DNA of 64,000 bases from Fratercula arctica (lineage: Eukaryota; Chordata; Aves; Charadriiformes; Alcidae): positions 28,973,352 through 29,037,351 of the forward strand of contig CANTUZ010000008.1 in assembly GCA_947846985.1 (NCBI GenBank), read 5' to 3'. The notes under the pieces are model-generated. The model was given only the letters and a program-made list of their open reading frames with translations, made no database searches and was not told where the DNA came from. A program made the position numbers and the translations under genes. Shown in pieces: positions 36,201 through 49,186 of this stretch (position 1 is the first letter of the stretch; each line of letters opens with the position of its first letter).

Positions 36201-39200
36201 GAGACTACCTGGTGAAGCCAGTTTCAGGAGGCTCAGACCAACCACAGCGTGAGTGGGCTCAGCTCCCATCAAAGCCAAACTGTAATTTCACCTGTTATAT
36301 GCTGTGACTGCCTTTCGCCCGTGTCTCGTCTGTAGTAGCCAGGCACCCACACAGACCAGCCCGCTGATTCCTGCTGAGGCCCGTCCCAGCCCCCCGGTGC
36401 TCGCTGCCTCGCCAAGCCCAGCAGTACGTTGTCCTGGCTCCTGCGTGGGAGGGTGGCAGCACTGTTTCAGGACTGGCATCAGACTGCGGTTTGGAAACAG
36501 AGCTGTTCTGATGGATGCATTGACCAAGAAAACAATCTAGAGATATACAGCAGCACACAGACAATGACATGGTAGGGTACCCCCTTGTCAGATCAGCCAA
36601 AACCTTTTGGAAGTGATTGAGCGCAGAGTTGATGAATTGTCATCAGAATAAACCCAAAACACAACTCTGTGAGATTGGCTCAGGTTTGCAAAAGGCGTTT
36701 GAGGTTAGCTAGGGCTTGCTGTGGGGCACGAGTCCCGTATGGCAAGCAGAAGCTGATCCCGTGTTTCTGGAAAGCCTGGTGTGATATTTCAGGTCTAAGA
36801 AGAGGCAGGATGTATGCGATTGACTGCCTGCAATCCAGCAGGCTGGGGAGATCAGCAAACCCCAGTGTATCTGCAGGTTAGGAGCTGTGCGAACTTCCAG
36901 CGTTGTCATGCTCTGCCCCTCTCTGGTGATTCAGACCTGTGCTATGTTGATTGTTTTGCAAAGGAAAGCTTTTCCTGGGCCGAGGCCATCGGCAGAGCTC
37001 AGCGCCTGGGGCAGCGTGGCAGGGCTGAGCAGGGAGAGCTTTCCAGGAGCAGCCTTTGCATCTCGTCTGCGCTGCTCCATCTGCCAGTCGGCGTGCTGGG
37101 ATGGAGGTGTTACCTTGAGTAATTTGTCAGTGAGCTGGGCGCCGTCTGTTGGCACAGCTGACCTCCTTGCTGAGATATGGAAAACCACACGTAGACTTCC
37201 ATCTAAATTGTTTGCCATTTCATACTTGTATTTCTTGTCATGGCTTGCTTGCCCCCTGCCACTGGGAGCTTTGAAAATATTGTGACTTTTATGTTGGCAC
37301 TGTTCTCCCATCATGGGATGTATTAGAAGAGCTACAATGAGTGCTCGTGACGGGTTGCATCAGTTCCACAGAAGAGGAGAATTTTTTTGTTTTTCTTATT
37401 GATTCTAACTTGATATTTCCTAGCAAGGTGATTGCAATAAACCTGCAGTCGTGACGCGGTTGGAATTGTCTCTCCTGAGTCTTGAGGAGATGTGTTATGT
37501 GAAAACTGACACCGCGGTCTGTCACACTCTGTGTATAGAAGCTGTTGCCAGGGGATTTTTTTTGTAATGCTTAAAGGTCATAATTAACATCAAATGAACA
37601 TGGATGTCCACAGTAAAAATGTTTCTACCAGGCAGCAAATTAAGGACAGATGAAAGTCTCCAACGTGGAGTCAGACGACAGCATTAATGAAGACAGAATG
37701 GCACCAGGTTTGATTCCTCCCATTATTTATATGAATAGGATGTGAAAATTGACTAAATAGTATTTAGTAATGATGTGCATGGGAAAGAGCCTTAGGTCTG
37801 GTGAGGAATTTTTATTGGGTAGCCTTACAGGCTGGGGCTTCTGGATTGCAGCTATCCAGTGAGAAAAAACAGCTCGTGTGTTCCTAGTCCCCAAGGCAGC
37901 AGGTCATGGTAAGACCTGCCTTTTCCTAGCAGGCAAGTGGGACAGACGTTGCTCTGAGCCGTATCCCGGAGAGGCCCGGTGCTGCCAGAGGCTGGATGCA
38001 TCCTTGTGCAGTACCCACCAACCACTGGGAGCTCCCCAAAATGGGGACCAGGGGCTCCCGCTCAGAGAAGCTGCACAATTAGCAGCGTCTCAGCCTGATG
38101 AGGAGACCGGGGTGGGCTCCCGGGGACAGCAGTGCCGGTCGCTGCCTGTAGCAGCCCCTCTGTGCAGGGGGCTGCCAGCCCTCTTGTGCAAGGCAGATTT
38201 TCCTGGGCAGCAGAACTCTCTCTTGAAATAGATATTGAAATAGGTATTTTTAGGCAGCAATTTGTCTCACTTTTTTTAGCTGTGTGCTTTAGGAGAGGAT
38301 TTAGTTTTATCCTAACAGTGCCTGCTGTATGCTGTGTCCTGCAAGTATTTGTAGTGGGAACCCTTGAAGAGAAACTGAACCTTTATCTGCATAAAAGACA
38401 GCTATCTGTGACAGCTTGTCACGAGGTGTACACTTGTACAAGACCAAGTGATGTACCTCTTTGGTCATCTTTTGTGTTCTTTGACCAAGAAAATACAGGA
38501 AAGATGATGGCGAGGTTGTGGGGATTCAGGTTACCCTGTAAAGACATAGGGGCAGATGCCGCTGTGGTTTGCTGAGGAATGTTTTGCAATGCTAAGTGGT
38601 TTGAACCCTCACATCTGCAAAAACTAAAGGACAAGGAGAAAGGATGGCTTTCAGCTCCACAGACCCTGTGCTCACTGCTTCAGACATCAGGGTCTGAGGT
38701 GGACCATGATCAGCCAAGAAAATCCCCAGTAGCAAATGCCAGACGCCCCCATCCCGAGCAGAGCAGCGTTTCTGGCAGGAGCAAAGCCACAGGGAGGAGT
38801 TGGAGACCTGGCAGGAAGGTAAAGGGCCGCGTCTTGTTTCGTATGGAACTAACGTTGCAACCTGGCCTGATGGGAACATGAAGATAATCTTCGAGAGACT
38901 GAAGCAGGCAGAAGGACAGTGCCATGAAATTTGGAAGGTCAGTATTGGGGATGTTAGGGTGTTTCTGTGGCTCCTGCATAACAGGTTTCATCCCCCTCAG
39001 TGAGGCAAATTAACTTTTTCCCTGGGCCTGCCTGTGCTTTTATAGCATATCGTGAATCCTCTGTTTCCTCCTGCACTGAAAACAGTTGCACCTTCTCCTG
39101 GGAAAGGCAAATTGATTGTAGGGAGTTCAAAGAATGAAAGCTGAGCAGGTGGCTTTCTAGATTATACACTTTTCTTGGCAAGAGCTACTTCTCTGAGCAA

Positions 39201-42200
39201 CGTGCCTGCCTGCAAGAGAGAAACACAGAGAGCACTGTAATTCCCTGGGTGTGAGCGGTGGCAGCGGCGGCTGGAGAGTGAAGGCTCTGCAGAGTGAAGC
39301 TGAAAGGATGGATCTGTTTAACTGCACATCCCATTAAAATGGGCAGCTGGACAGAAAATTGCCTCTAACGGCATCCAGAATGGCTGAGACATCAGATGGG
39401 GATTTAGAGCCATTGCCCGTGTGGCTATATCTGCCAGAGAGACTCAGCGCGAAGCACAGCCCTGCCTCTGCCTCCCGCCGTGGCGGGGGTCAGCCCCTGT
39501 GCGTGGGCCCAGCGGGGCTGGCACATGTCCTGCTCAGCGCTGTGGGATGCTGCGAGGGGACAGGAGGGCTGCAGGGACACAGGGTGGCAGGGAGGAAGGT
39601 GTGCAGCCTCTGGTCTCCTGCTATATTTTAGCAAGTGAATGTCTTCCTCTTGGAGAAGGCACCTCAATCCTACATGGTCCCTGCTGAGTGAGGGACTGGT
39701 TTGTGCCAGGCCATGAAGTCACCATTTTTTGTAATGCCCGTTGAAGAAGTGGAGAGGTTTGTCCTCTTTTCCTAGAAAGGCTCCCATGGGACTTCTGCAC
39801 TCCCAGCGCTGGGACTGTCATCATTTTAACGCTGTTACAGCCTGCAGTATTTCTGCTACCCGCATCCATCAGGCGAGGCGGCGTGCCCTCACTGGACATT
39901 TGAGGGACATGGAGGCAGAAAGCGCCGGGGATCGGCTAACGGGAACCTGAGGTCTGTGGCAGAGCAGGAAACAAAACTTCTCCCTGGGAATGCAATGCAG
40001 CCCTCACGTTCCCCATGCAGGCCACTACTCCCTGTCCCTTGTGAACCGCTAAGTCCAAGGAAAACTTTTAACTGGGGGGGTTAAGCTTTTCTTTAAGACA
40101 GATGGGAGAGATATCGTGAGGGATAAAGGTAATTAATGACATCAGTCTGTCTTTTGAATGTAGGTTGCTCTGTAACTGGTTGAACAGAAATTTTTGAAAG
40201 CACAGTTTAAGCAGGCATAAGATTAATAAGGATTTCTGCCTGGTAGCCTAAATCTAATGTCTTTCAGTTAGTAATCCTTCTTTCAGGTCAGTGAATCTTC
40301 TTGTAAGATGGAAAAGAATACAGGTTATACAAGAGAGTTTGTGGGTTTCACTTGTCATGTGAAAGGGATTTAGAGCTGTTTCCAGCACCTGAACTGCTTC
40401 CAATATTTAAGGGAGCCTATACCGTCCTCTCAGAGGAAGCCACAAAGGCATCTTCTCTTGTGTGATGCTGATGCTCATAGGGAGGGTTGCCCAAAATGCT
40501 TCAGTTACAGAAAGTTCCTGGTTGCTTCGTATGATGGTATCTGAGCCCATCATTTAGGACAAGAGATCACAGGTACTTTTTTCCCCAGAGATTGTTCTAC
40601 CTGGAAACCCTGGTCTGCATAGCACACGCACAGGCTGCAATTCAGAAAAATTTACGGGGTTCGAGCAACTCACTTTGCTTCAGTGAAACTACCTCACTAC
40701 CACTGCTGATGGCGAGAGTTTTGTGCTGAAGGGGAGCACTGAAAACCCAAGGTTTCATGCAACCAAAGCACTTTCCCTCTCCCACCACAGGTAGGATACC
40801 CTTATGAAGGGCTCTGCATTGGCAATGGTGTGTTGTGAGCTAGGCTACACCAGCGGCATTCGCACCCTGATGCAGGCTGAGAGGTCTCTGTGCTGTGCCC
40901 AGCTGCAAGACGTACAGCACAGACCTTGCTATGAGGCTGCATCTCACTGTCCCTGCTGGTTTTGTTTATCCACCTTCTTCCAGCTCATGGTTTGCAATGG
41001 TTTTTGAGCAAACCAACCTTTTTGGCCATGTTGGTACAGGCTCGTCCTTCTCAGCTGTTTCTTTTGGCCATGACGAGCAGAGGCCTCCCCAAGGAGCCTC
41101 ACGATTGTTGTTGCTGCTGTGCCGCAGTCCTCTACCTTGTCTCTGGCTCTGCTGGTGAAAGGTTCCCACTGAGCTGTGTGCTCCTGGCAGCGCTCAGGAC
41201 ATCAGCAAACACTGAGCAAAGTGATCATAGGAGGTTTCCAATGAGCACGTCAGGTCTCTTCAGAGGGCTTCTCCATCTCCGCTTGCGCTTGGCTTTAAGA
41301 ACCAAAGGCACTTTGAGTCTCTTCTGTATTATCATTAACTTCAGGCACTGCAGTGCACCTGGTCACTGGGTTAAAAATCCTTTAAAGTGCTGTACGAAGG
41401 GGAAAGCAAAGCCTTTTCTATAAAGGCTTCTGGTGCTGCAGCAGCAGAACAACTGAATTGTTTAAAAAATAATTGTCTTGAAGCCTCTGCTTTGCTGGCC
41501 TGTCCTTCTCGTGCAAGTTTGTGCTCAGACTGCTCCCTAGGGCTGTGCAGTGTGAGCAGAGGATGGGGAGGCCGTGCCTGTCCTTGAAGGCAGGGCCAGT
41601 GCACCTGAGAAAATGATGAAGGCTTTTCCCCTAATGCTTGGGGCACCCCTGAGTGTGTGTTTGAAGGGGAGACCAATTATGAGCTGCTACAGCTGCATTT
41701 AACCATTGTCATGCTGAGAACATCTCCATGTGATAAATGTGTGAAGTCCCACGTGTGAGCCTGTGGGAATACCGCAGAGTGGCCTTCATGATCGTGTCCC
41801 CCTTCCCAGGGAGAGGAGATGAGCCAAAGCCTGATGCCACATGGACACTCGCTTCATGGAAAAGAGGCTTGTTTCAGTGTAGATAAAGTGATCCCCAGCT
41901 GACTTAGCATGACTGAGACAAGAGTGTCCACAGAGCATACATGCCATTTCACCACATAGGCATTTCCTGGGGCCACTTCTCTATTCATCCTATAGGCTTG
42001 ATCAAATTCTGTTTCCAAGAGCTGAGATAATGCTCCAGGTGCTCCCACCCCGCAGCAGCTGTGAGGCAAAGCCTTAATTTAAGTCTCAAGGAGAGATACT
42101 TGTGTTAATGTGTCAGATGTCATGTTTGTGAAGGGCTTCAGTGTGAGCATGAGCAACTACTGTGACTCAGCTGGTACGTTGTAACTTGGTTGTCTGTCTG

Positions 42201-45200
42201 TACCCCAAGAAAAAAACTTGAATTCACTTTCCCAGTGGTTGAATGGTGTTAAACATATGTGGACAGCTAAAATGGCCTAGATTTGAAAGGTAATTAAGAT
42301 CAAGCTAATTAAGGCTAAAGTAGTTATGAATGTGACTATCCCCAATAGTGTTTGATGCAGTTTAACAAAGATGCCTTAAGTTCAGACCTTTAGTTAACGG
42401 AGACTAAATTTCTTGTTTGACAAGTGCTGAGCTGGAGAACTACCCATGGATGTGGGGCAGCTCCCAGCGGGTTAACGCATGACTGCTGCTCAGTGATCGA
42501 AAGCTGGCAGCAAGGTGAGAGAACAGGGCAGTTAACCAAAAAGCTCTGAGGTAAAGAAACCCCAGTCTGTGAGGCCATGTTTTGTCATTATAATCCCTCA
42601 TGCTCTGACTGAGCCATATGGCAGTAGTTCCCTTCACAGCTCATCCCTGGGGCACAGGTGATGCCAATCTCCCACTTGTAAATTAGCTGGTGCATTGATA
42701 AATTGGTCGGCAATGTGAACCACAGCAGATTATTGCACAGTTGCTCCCTAGCAGTCAATGTGATACTGTGTTTTCATCACTCTTGTCTTGCCAAAAGGAA
42801 AACAGGAGCACAGAGGTGCTGGCTGGTGGTCAGGGCTCTCTCAGCATTCACCACCCACCATCCTCCCTGTTCCTGTCCTCTGGAGGAGCTGAGGAGACCC
42901 TGCCCAAGCCTGGCCCTCATCCAAGGGCAGCATCTCTCCCTTGCAGAAGGAGAACCATTAAGGAGGTTGCAGCAGCAAGGACACAGCCTGGGGACCTGAG
43001 CCAGCCCATGGCCACGTCAAGGGATGCGACTACCTTGGCCCCTTCCATCTCCTCTGGCACCAAGGTGAGGGCAGTATCTCCCATGCCTATGTCAGGTGAA
43101 CCTGGCTGCTTCCCATCACCCCTGGGGAAAAGCTTTTGTCGTAGAGGGATGTTGAGGGTTAGTAGAGATGCACCTCAGCCTGGGAAGCCTCGCTCTATGT
43201 TTCTTGGGGAAGCACACAATTCAGCCTGGAGTTTCTAGGTTTCATGTGTTGTTCAGCCTGGAGTAAGTCTCTGACCTGCTGCTGAGCTGGCAGCCTGTCC
43301 TCTGTTTGCACAAGGAGCTGAGAGATTTTCTGCGCTAAGTGAGTGCCCTCCCGGGCTTGGAAGAGGCTGTGCTGTTAATTCCTCTGCTTGGCAAGGCTTC
43401 TGCACTCGTGTTGTCTTCTGAATCACAGAGTTCAGTGGTGCAAACCACTCTGTTGCTGTAACTGAAACTCAGGCGAGCTAGAGAGCCCATACCACATGCA
43501 CAGGTAAAGGTTTTAAAATAAGCTCTTTCTATTATCTATGTAAAGAGAAGTTCCTAGGAATCATCTTCCACTCTTTCTCTCAAATCATTAGGGTATATGA
43601 ATGACTGCTGACTAACAGAGGGGAGATGAGTAGGGACAGAAGTTTCCTGGAGGCCTGGAGCAAGTACAGCATGTTTCCATTTTGGAGGGAATAACTTCTT
43701 GTGCTGTGCCTGTATGGGAAGCAAGGAGTGAATTTTTCACCCTGACTTCCCGATTGCAGACTGAAGCCTTCCTGGATGAGGGAAAGCTGAACAAATGTGG
43801 CTACTTTGAATCAAAGCTGCCTTTTTGTTGTACTCCAGTGTGAACATAAAACAAGTTGTACAGCTTTGGCATGATCCTCAGCCTGCTGGTTTTCAGTATT
43901 TATTTTACATTGTTTCAGACGGATTTCAATGAATATAATTTATTCACCACCCATTTGGCATCTTTATCCGAGCTTAATATTCACCTGTGGCTTGAGTAAA
44001 ATGAATATTTCAGACCTTAAATTATGCATGCACTGCAGCACTGCTGGCATCTCAGGCTTATTACTTATTTGAGTCTCACCCATTTTTTGGTGTCTCCTAG
44101 AAAAGGATGGGGAAATTTTTCTGGCCTGCTGGAGAGTGGTGCCTGGCTGCAGCAGACTGCGCTGCAGGACACGGATGGGGACGCTGGCAGAGCTGTCCCT
44201 GTGCTGGGACCTCAAGAGCCTCCTCCTTGGACGCCAACCCTGAGCCCTTTGCTTTCCCCCTTCAGCAGCACAGGGCTGCGATGCTCCTCTCCCACCTGTG
44301 TTTTTCCCTTTGCTGTGGGTTCCTCTCTGCTAAGCATTTTCTTGGCCATGCTTTCTGGGTTTTATCCTCCCCTCCCCCTTTCTTCCCTTCTCCCCCTGTG
44401 AGCATGGTGCAGCTCCCTGGCGGTTGCCATAGAGATAACAGAGCCTTATCTCTACATCTGCTTTTCCCTCCCTCTGCGAAAGGCGCTCCTACACCCCTGT
44501 AGCCTGGCTGGCTGAGCCAGCTGCATCTTCCCGAATGTGCCAGCCTGCCCTGCTCCCCGCTGCATGAGCAGGCTGTCCTGCAGGCTGACGAACTGCCTAC
44601 CCCTGTCCTGGGATGGACAGCTGAGCCATTATATTTACTTCAGGCTCCCACTAAGTCACACTGATCTGTGTGCAGTAGTGGAGGACACTGAATCTCCAAG
44701 TAGCCCCGTGGCATGACTGGATCTATGGTCCCGCTGGCCCTTCCCAGCTCCGTGCCCCTAAATCTCGATCCACTTGCTGCCTTCAAGCTGCCGGGGACCC
44801 TGGTCCTCCTTGAGTGCAATGGCCAGAGCAGCAAGAGTGCCAGTGCCTAGGAACACTGGGGTGCCGTGAACCCCTGCTTGTCTGGGTGGGATGTGCATGA
44901 GAGAGGCAGATGGACAAAGAAGGGATAAGGGACCTCACCATGGTCGATCCTTTCATTTCCCTCCCTCTGTGTCCTGGCCGTGACTTTAGGTTGCTGCAAC
45001 CTGTAGCTGACTCGGTAGTGGTGCTGCGAGATTCACAGCTGGTTACTGGTTGGGAGATGAGAGTTTCTGGGTTTTCTCCCGATGTAATCTCACACCCCAG
45101 GGGGAAGAGGTGATGTGGAAACTAGCAAAGTGCTGAGAGTTAGTGTCCTCTGCTGACCTCATGAATATGATTATCTGAAAGGATGACTTTGACTTGGCAG

Positions 45201-48200
45201 CTTTGTACATGCTGTTCCAGAGCTATTATCTTGTACGTTGATTCAAAAAGATCAATATGTCTTCAAGAAGTTTGTCCTAAATCCTTCTGACAAATTATTT
45301 ATAGAAGTCATTTGAGCAGTCGGACTAGTCAGAAAACTTGGACTTCTTACTGTTCAAAAAGTTGGCTGCTGGGAAAGCAGTATGCAAAATATTAATTTTG
45401 CTTTCCACTTCTCTAAGAAGAATTTCTGACAGAAAAGAAGCTTTGCTCTTTTGAAGTGCAGCAGAAATAGCAACACGACCACTCCGAACTCAGAGACTAC
45501 ATTTGATCAGATGCAGACAGAGGTACCTGAAGAGCCCGTCTTTTCCTCCCATGTTTGCAGACATTTAGAGGAAATGTGTCTCTATGGCAAAACGAACAGA
45601 ACAGCAGACAACTTTGAAAAGCTCAGAAAAGAGAGTGTATTTGAACAGAGTTTCTCAACCACTGCAGGATAAAACCTGTACTGCTTCCACCTAAATTGGA
45701 ATAAAGGAAGGAGATTATGAACTAAGTGGTACTCCTAATGTGCACTACCCGTTAATTGCTGGATGTTACAGAAAATATTATCTTTATCACCTTCAGTTGG
45801 GCACAGGGGATCTGACTAGAGGTGGAATCACAGGGAGATGACTCTGTCTTCCCCACAGAGACTCAGATGGAAGAGATGCTTTGACAGGGTAAATGAGATG
45901 CAGGACAAAGACCTTCTGATCACAGCTGGTTTCAGTGGGTTTGTTTTAATGGGAAAACTCTGAGCTGAGGGCAAGCTCTGCTAATGACTCAGAGTTGTGT
46001 ATTGCAATAAAGGACTTGCAGCAGTTTTTTATTTTTAATATGTCTGAGACTTCCTGTTCCCTACTGACACCACCACTGTTAAAAGATCTGAAGAAATGGA
46101 GAACAGCCCACTTGTAGTGTTTCCTTTCCTGCCGAGCGGCCACTAGCAGGGCAATTTCACCAATCTGTCAGAACCCAAAGAAAATTTTGCTGCAACTTTG
46201 TAAAATCTGCCTGTGTTGTTCAAGAGACAAAGAATTGCCTGTAGAGAAGGCGCTGACCTGGTGCTCTGAAGCTTAAAGCTGAGTTTGAGACATCCTGAGT
46301 TGTTTTGGGAAAGTGCCTAATCCTTGTACACACCTTTAAAGAGTGACTCAATTCTTTCCCAGTGAGGCTGGACTGTTTCTTTCAAAAGCCATTCCTGGCA
46401 GTGACAATACTATGTGTTCAAGGTCCTGCCACCACAGGACCCTGATCTTGTCTGGAGACTTCTTGGCCCAACTGAAGGGTAGCTATAAAAATCAAAATGC
46501 AGGACGTGGAAAGTACAAAACTAGTTCATATAAGAACAGCTTCCGTCATCAGATTACTCTCCAGTACAGTGGATTGTGGGCCAAGGCTATTTGGTGATGT
46601 GCTAACTGACACTACCTTTTACTGCTTTTGAAGAGTGCTGCTTGTCCTGTGGCTGATGGATGTGTGTTTTAGGCCTCAAAACTGTCCTCGCAGCACTTCT
46701 GAGCCACTGGGATTATAACTGTGAAATAGTTTTTAAAAAGTCACTACTTTCTCCCCATGCTGGCTCGAGAAAATAGATCAAACGGATAACAGCTTTGAGA
46801 TAACCCAGATGTGGATATCTTTCCCCTAGAACTGGAGCCTTGCGTGCTGTTTACGATCGCAACAGCTGTACATGTGCATATCCCCTCCAGCGTGGCCAAC
46901 CTGTTATCCAGCAGAAGCAACCATCGACCTGAGCAGCCTCTCTGGCACCCGGAGCACTGGCTGCTGTAGCAGCACCAGGGTAGGGAGTGACAGGTTTAGT
47001 ACTGTCACTGCTCTGCTGAACGATGTTGCTGGAGCTGAAATAAAACTGCAGTGGCCGAAGCCAGCAGCTCTGCTGGCTGGGTGAAGGATGTTCCAGCTGT
47101 ACTGATCACTGCGTAGTTTCCAGAAATATATCTGTGCTGCTTCTCCCAGAGTATTCTGAAAAATGTTGCAGGGAAGCAGCAAGGGACACAGGTGGCCAGT
47201 GGCTCCAACGCAGCTCCGGTCCTAAGGGGAAAACTAGTCTAAACACGTAAAAGTCTGTCTGTGTGCATCTGTGTCTGAAGACACTGAATTTTTCACTTCT
47301 TTCTCACACCATTGAGCCAGAAGGACTGCCTGCTTGCCTGGCTCACCATGAGCACTCGCAAGCCTCCAGGGCAGCCCGAGTGCCAGCTTTTTGAGGGCTC
47401 ATTTTGGGAAACTTATGGTGACCTTGCCTTTGCAGGTTGCCCAGTTATTCATGTCTGTGGTGTTTTCATTGTCCTCACCTTATGGTGCTTATGGATATGG
47501 CCCAGCACAGCTGTCTGTGCTGCTGCTCTTACTCTGGCTGGATGAGTATGCACAGTGTCTGCTTCCTCCAGAGACAGTTAGTTCAGAAAGCAAACAAGAT
47601 GAATATGTCCCATATTAACACATCATCAGTAACCAAGTATACAAAGGAAGAAGATGGTGGCCTCGATGGAAATTGTCTGAGTGAAGCCAAAGGTACTTCT
47701 AAATTTCCACTTCTCTTGCCAAGATACTCTTTGCAAAAAAAAAAAAAGTTGCATTTTGAGCATAAACTCTGGCTTACTTTAGGGTTGGAGAATCTGGGGA
47801 GGGGGTTTTATTTGTTTGTTTATTTTCTTCTTGCACTGATTTCCTGGCTATTCCTGCTTGAAAGCTTTACTGGACAATGACTGAATCCTTTTGTCTTGCC
47901 TGCCAAATAAAGCAGATCATCACAAGCAAAATATGTCATGTATCACGTTTTGCAGACAAACCGGAAAAGAACTTGGATGCTTCACTTCCTCTGAACTTGC
48001 TGCCAGATCTCATAAGCTGTCATATTCAAGCTATACAGCAAAAGCCTGCTTTGCAGTAACTCCATAGGAGCCTCACTGAGCTATCTTTAATAAAGATCGG
48101 GCTATACTCTGAGCATTAACCTGAGTTGTGCTGCCCTTGTGCACAAAGGTTGTGGTGGTTCCGTTTCGTGAAGGGTCCCACAAAGTTCAGAGGGATTATC

Positions 48201-48604
48201 TGGTGAGTAGAACTGTTTGTGTGATTGGGTGTGCAAGGCTCAGCCGTGAAGTTAAATGCACCCTTTGTACACAGTGTTTTATGTCCTAAGAAACAGCATA
48301 TTCAAATGCTGGTTGTAACAGCAGTCTGTCTTCTGCAACAAAAATATTGGACAAGAAGTTGGATCAAAGACATCTTTTGGACCTAATTACTTACAACTTT
48401 TCTTCTTTTGAGATCACTGAATCAGAAACGAGGTTTTCCTGGGAACTCTGTGCACCTGACAGCTGGATGTCCATCACGTGAGTACAGATTTTAGCACGGT
48501 TTCAGGAACTCTGCTCGTTGTTTGTTTCCCAGGAGAAGGCTGAGGCAAGGTGTTGGTGACCTTGAGGTGTGATCTAGCCCTGAAAGCTGGGGTCTCTGGG
48601 TTAC
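30281..48604. other. About 18 kb of DNA without a supported gene
   Basis: I examined both strands for exons with splice sites, RNA genes and recognisable repeats. Only a MIR-like relic near 32.6 kb stands out. Open frames of 100-220 codons occur (33506-34156 minus, 42741-43238 plus, 47437-47880 plus), but they overlap other open frames and lack splice sites, domains and coding composition. The segment may be intergenic or part of the intron of an unseen gene. AT-rich sequence around 31,050-31,300 could still belong to a longer 3' UTR of the upstream gene. Confidence 0.55.
32615..32716 (+). repeat. MIR-like SINE relic
   Basis: The order of recognisable blocks follows a MIR consensus: CCTGGGTTCTCATTCCACCT then CTGCCA, a diverged middle, TTGTGCCATTCTCTCATCTG, then TAAGATAAGACTGATGATG. 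In MIR the corresponding parts are 'gagtcctggttctgccac', then 'cctcagtttcctcatctgtaaaatgaggataataat'. MIR-class SINEs predate the bird-mammal split, so a heavily diverged copy in a bird is plausible. The match is by eye only. Confidence 0.45.
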
Positions 48605-48609
48605 CACAG
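48605..48609 (+). repeat. 5' target-site duplication CACAG of the LTR insertion
   Basis: CACAG immediately precedes the LTR and is repeated exactly at 49182-49186 after its end. A five-base duplication is typical of several retrovirus classes, including ERVL-type elements. Confidence 0.75.
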
Positions 48610-48848
48610 CGTCCTGGTATCGGCTGGGATGGAGTTAACTTTCTTAGTAGCAGCTGGTATTGTGCTATGTTTTGGATGTAGGATGAGAATAATGTTGGTA
48701 ATACACGAATGTTTTTAGTTGTTGCTAAGCAGTCAACACCTTTTCTACTCCTCATACCACCCTGCCACCAAGTAGGCTGGGAGTGCACAAAACCTGGGAG
48801 GAAACACGGCCAGGACCGCTGATCCCCAAAGGGATATTCCATACCGTG

Positions 48849-48856
48849 TGACATCA
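48849..48856 (+). promoter_or_regulatory. CRE/AP-1-like site in the LTR promoter
   Basis: TGACATCA lies just upstream of the LTR TATA box. It differs from the cAMP-response element TGACGTCA by one G-to-A change, which is what CpG deamination on the opposite strand would produce. The position in U3 fits an original viral enhancer or promoter site. Confidence 0.5.
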
Positions 48857-48863
48857 TGCTCAG

Positions 48864-48871
48864 TATATAAA
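48864..48871 (+). promoter_or_regulatory. TATA box of the LTR promoter
   Basis: TATATAAA sits 254 bp into the LTR and 178 bp before its ATTAAA poly(A) signal, as expected for the U3/R arrangement. Transcription would start about 25-30 bp downstream, near 48895. Confidence 0.7.
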
Positions 48872-49048
48872 GCTGAGGAAGAAGGAAGGGGAACATGTTT
48901 GGAGTTATGGCGTTTGTCTTCCCAAGTAATCATTATGTGTGATGGAGCTCTGCTTTCCTGGAGAGGGATGAACACCTGCCTGCCGATGGGAAGTGGTGAA
49001 TGAATTCCTTGCTTTGCTTTGCTTGTGTGTGTGGCTTTTTCTTTACTT

Positions 49049-49054
49049 ATTAAA
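49049..49054 (+). terminator. Poly(A) signal ATTAAA of the LTR
   Basis: TTATTAAACTGTCTTTATCT contains ATTAAA followed by a T-rich stretch. It lies about 130 bp before the LTR end, where the R/U5 boundary is expected. Confidence 0.6.
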
Positions 49055-49181
49055 CTGTCTTTATCTCAGCCCACGAGTCTTCTCACTTTTACTTTTCTGA
49101 TTCTCTCCTCCACCCTGCCATGGGGGAAGTGAGCGAGCGGCTGTGTGGTGCTTGGTTGTCAGCTGGGGTTAAACCACTACA

Positions 49182-49186
49182 CACAG
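49182..49186 (+). repeat. 3' target-site duplication CACAG of the LTR insertion
   Basis: This is an exact repeat of the CACAG at 48605-48609, directly following the terminal CA of the LTR. Confidence 0.75.

Larger units (their letters stand above)
48610..49181 (+). mobile_element. Solo LTR of an avian endogenous retrovirus-type element
   Basis: This 572-bp LTR is flanked by a perfect 5-bp duplication (CACAG). It begins CGTCCTGG, which fits a decayed TGTCCTGG terminus, and ends CCACTACA, so the terminal TG...CA rule holds except for one T-to-C change. Inside are a CRE-like TGACATCA (48849-48856), a TATA box TATATAAA (48864-48871) and a poly(A) signal ATTAAA (49049-49054), giving the usual U3-R-U5 order. 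No internal retroviral genes or primer-binding site follow, so it is a solo LTR left by recombination between the two LTRs. From memory, this family (starting TGTCCTGG..GGCTGGGAT.GAGTTAA and ending GGGGTTAAACCACGACA) is abundant in many non-galliform birds. I assign no family name. Class III (ERVL-like) is suggested only by the duplication length. Confidence 0.88.

Noticed and set aside
42741..43238. 165-codon open frame on the plus strand
   Set aside because: Low-complexity Ser/Pro-rich translation overlapping another frame of similar length; no family resemblance and no exon boundaries.
45451..45672. 73-codon plus-strand frame with fairly protein-like composition
   Set aside because: It reads plausibly as protein (Glu, Asn and Thr rich), but there is no acceptor/donor pair in phase, no homolog I recognise, and the length is within chance expectation.
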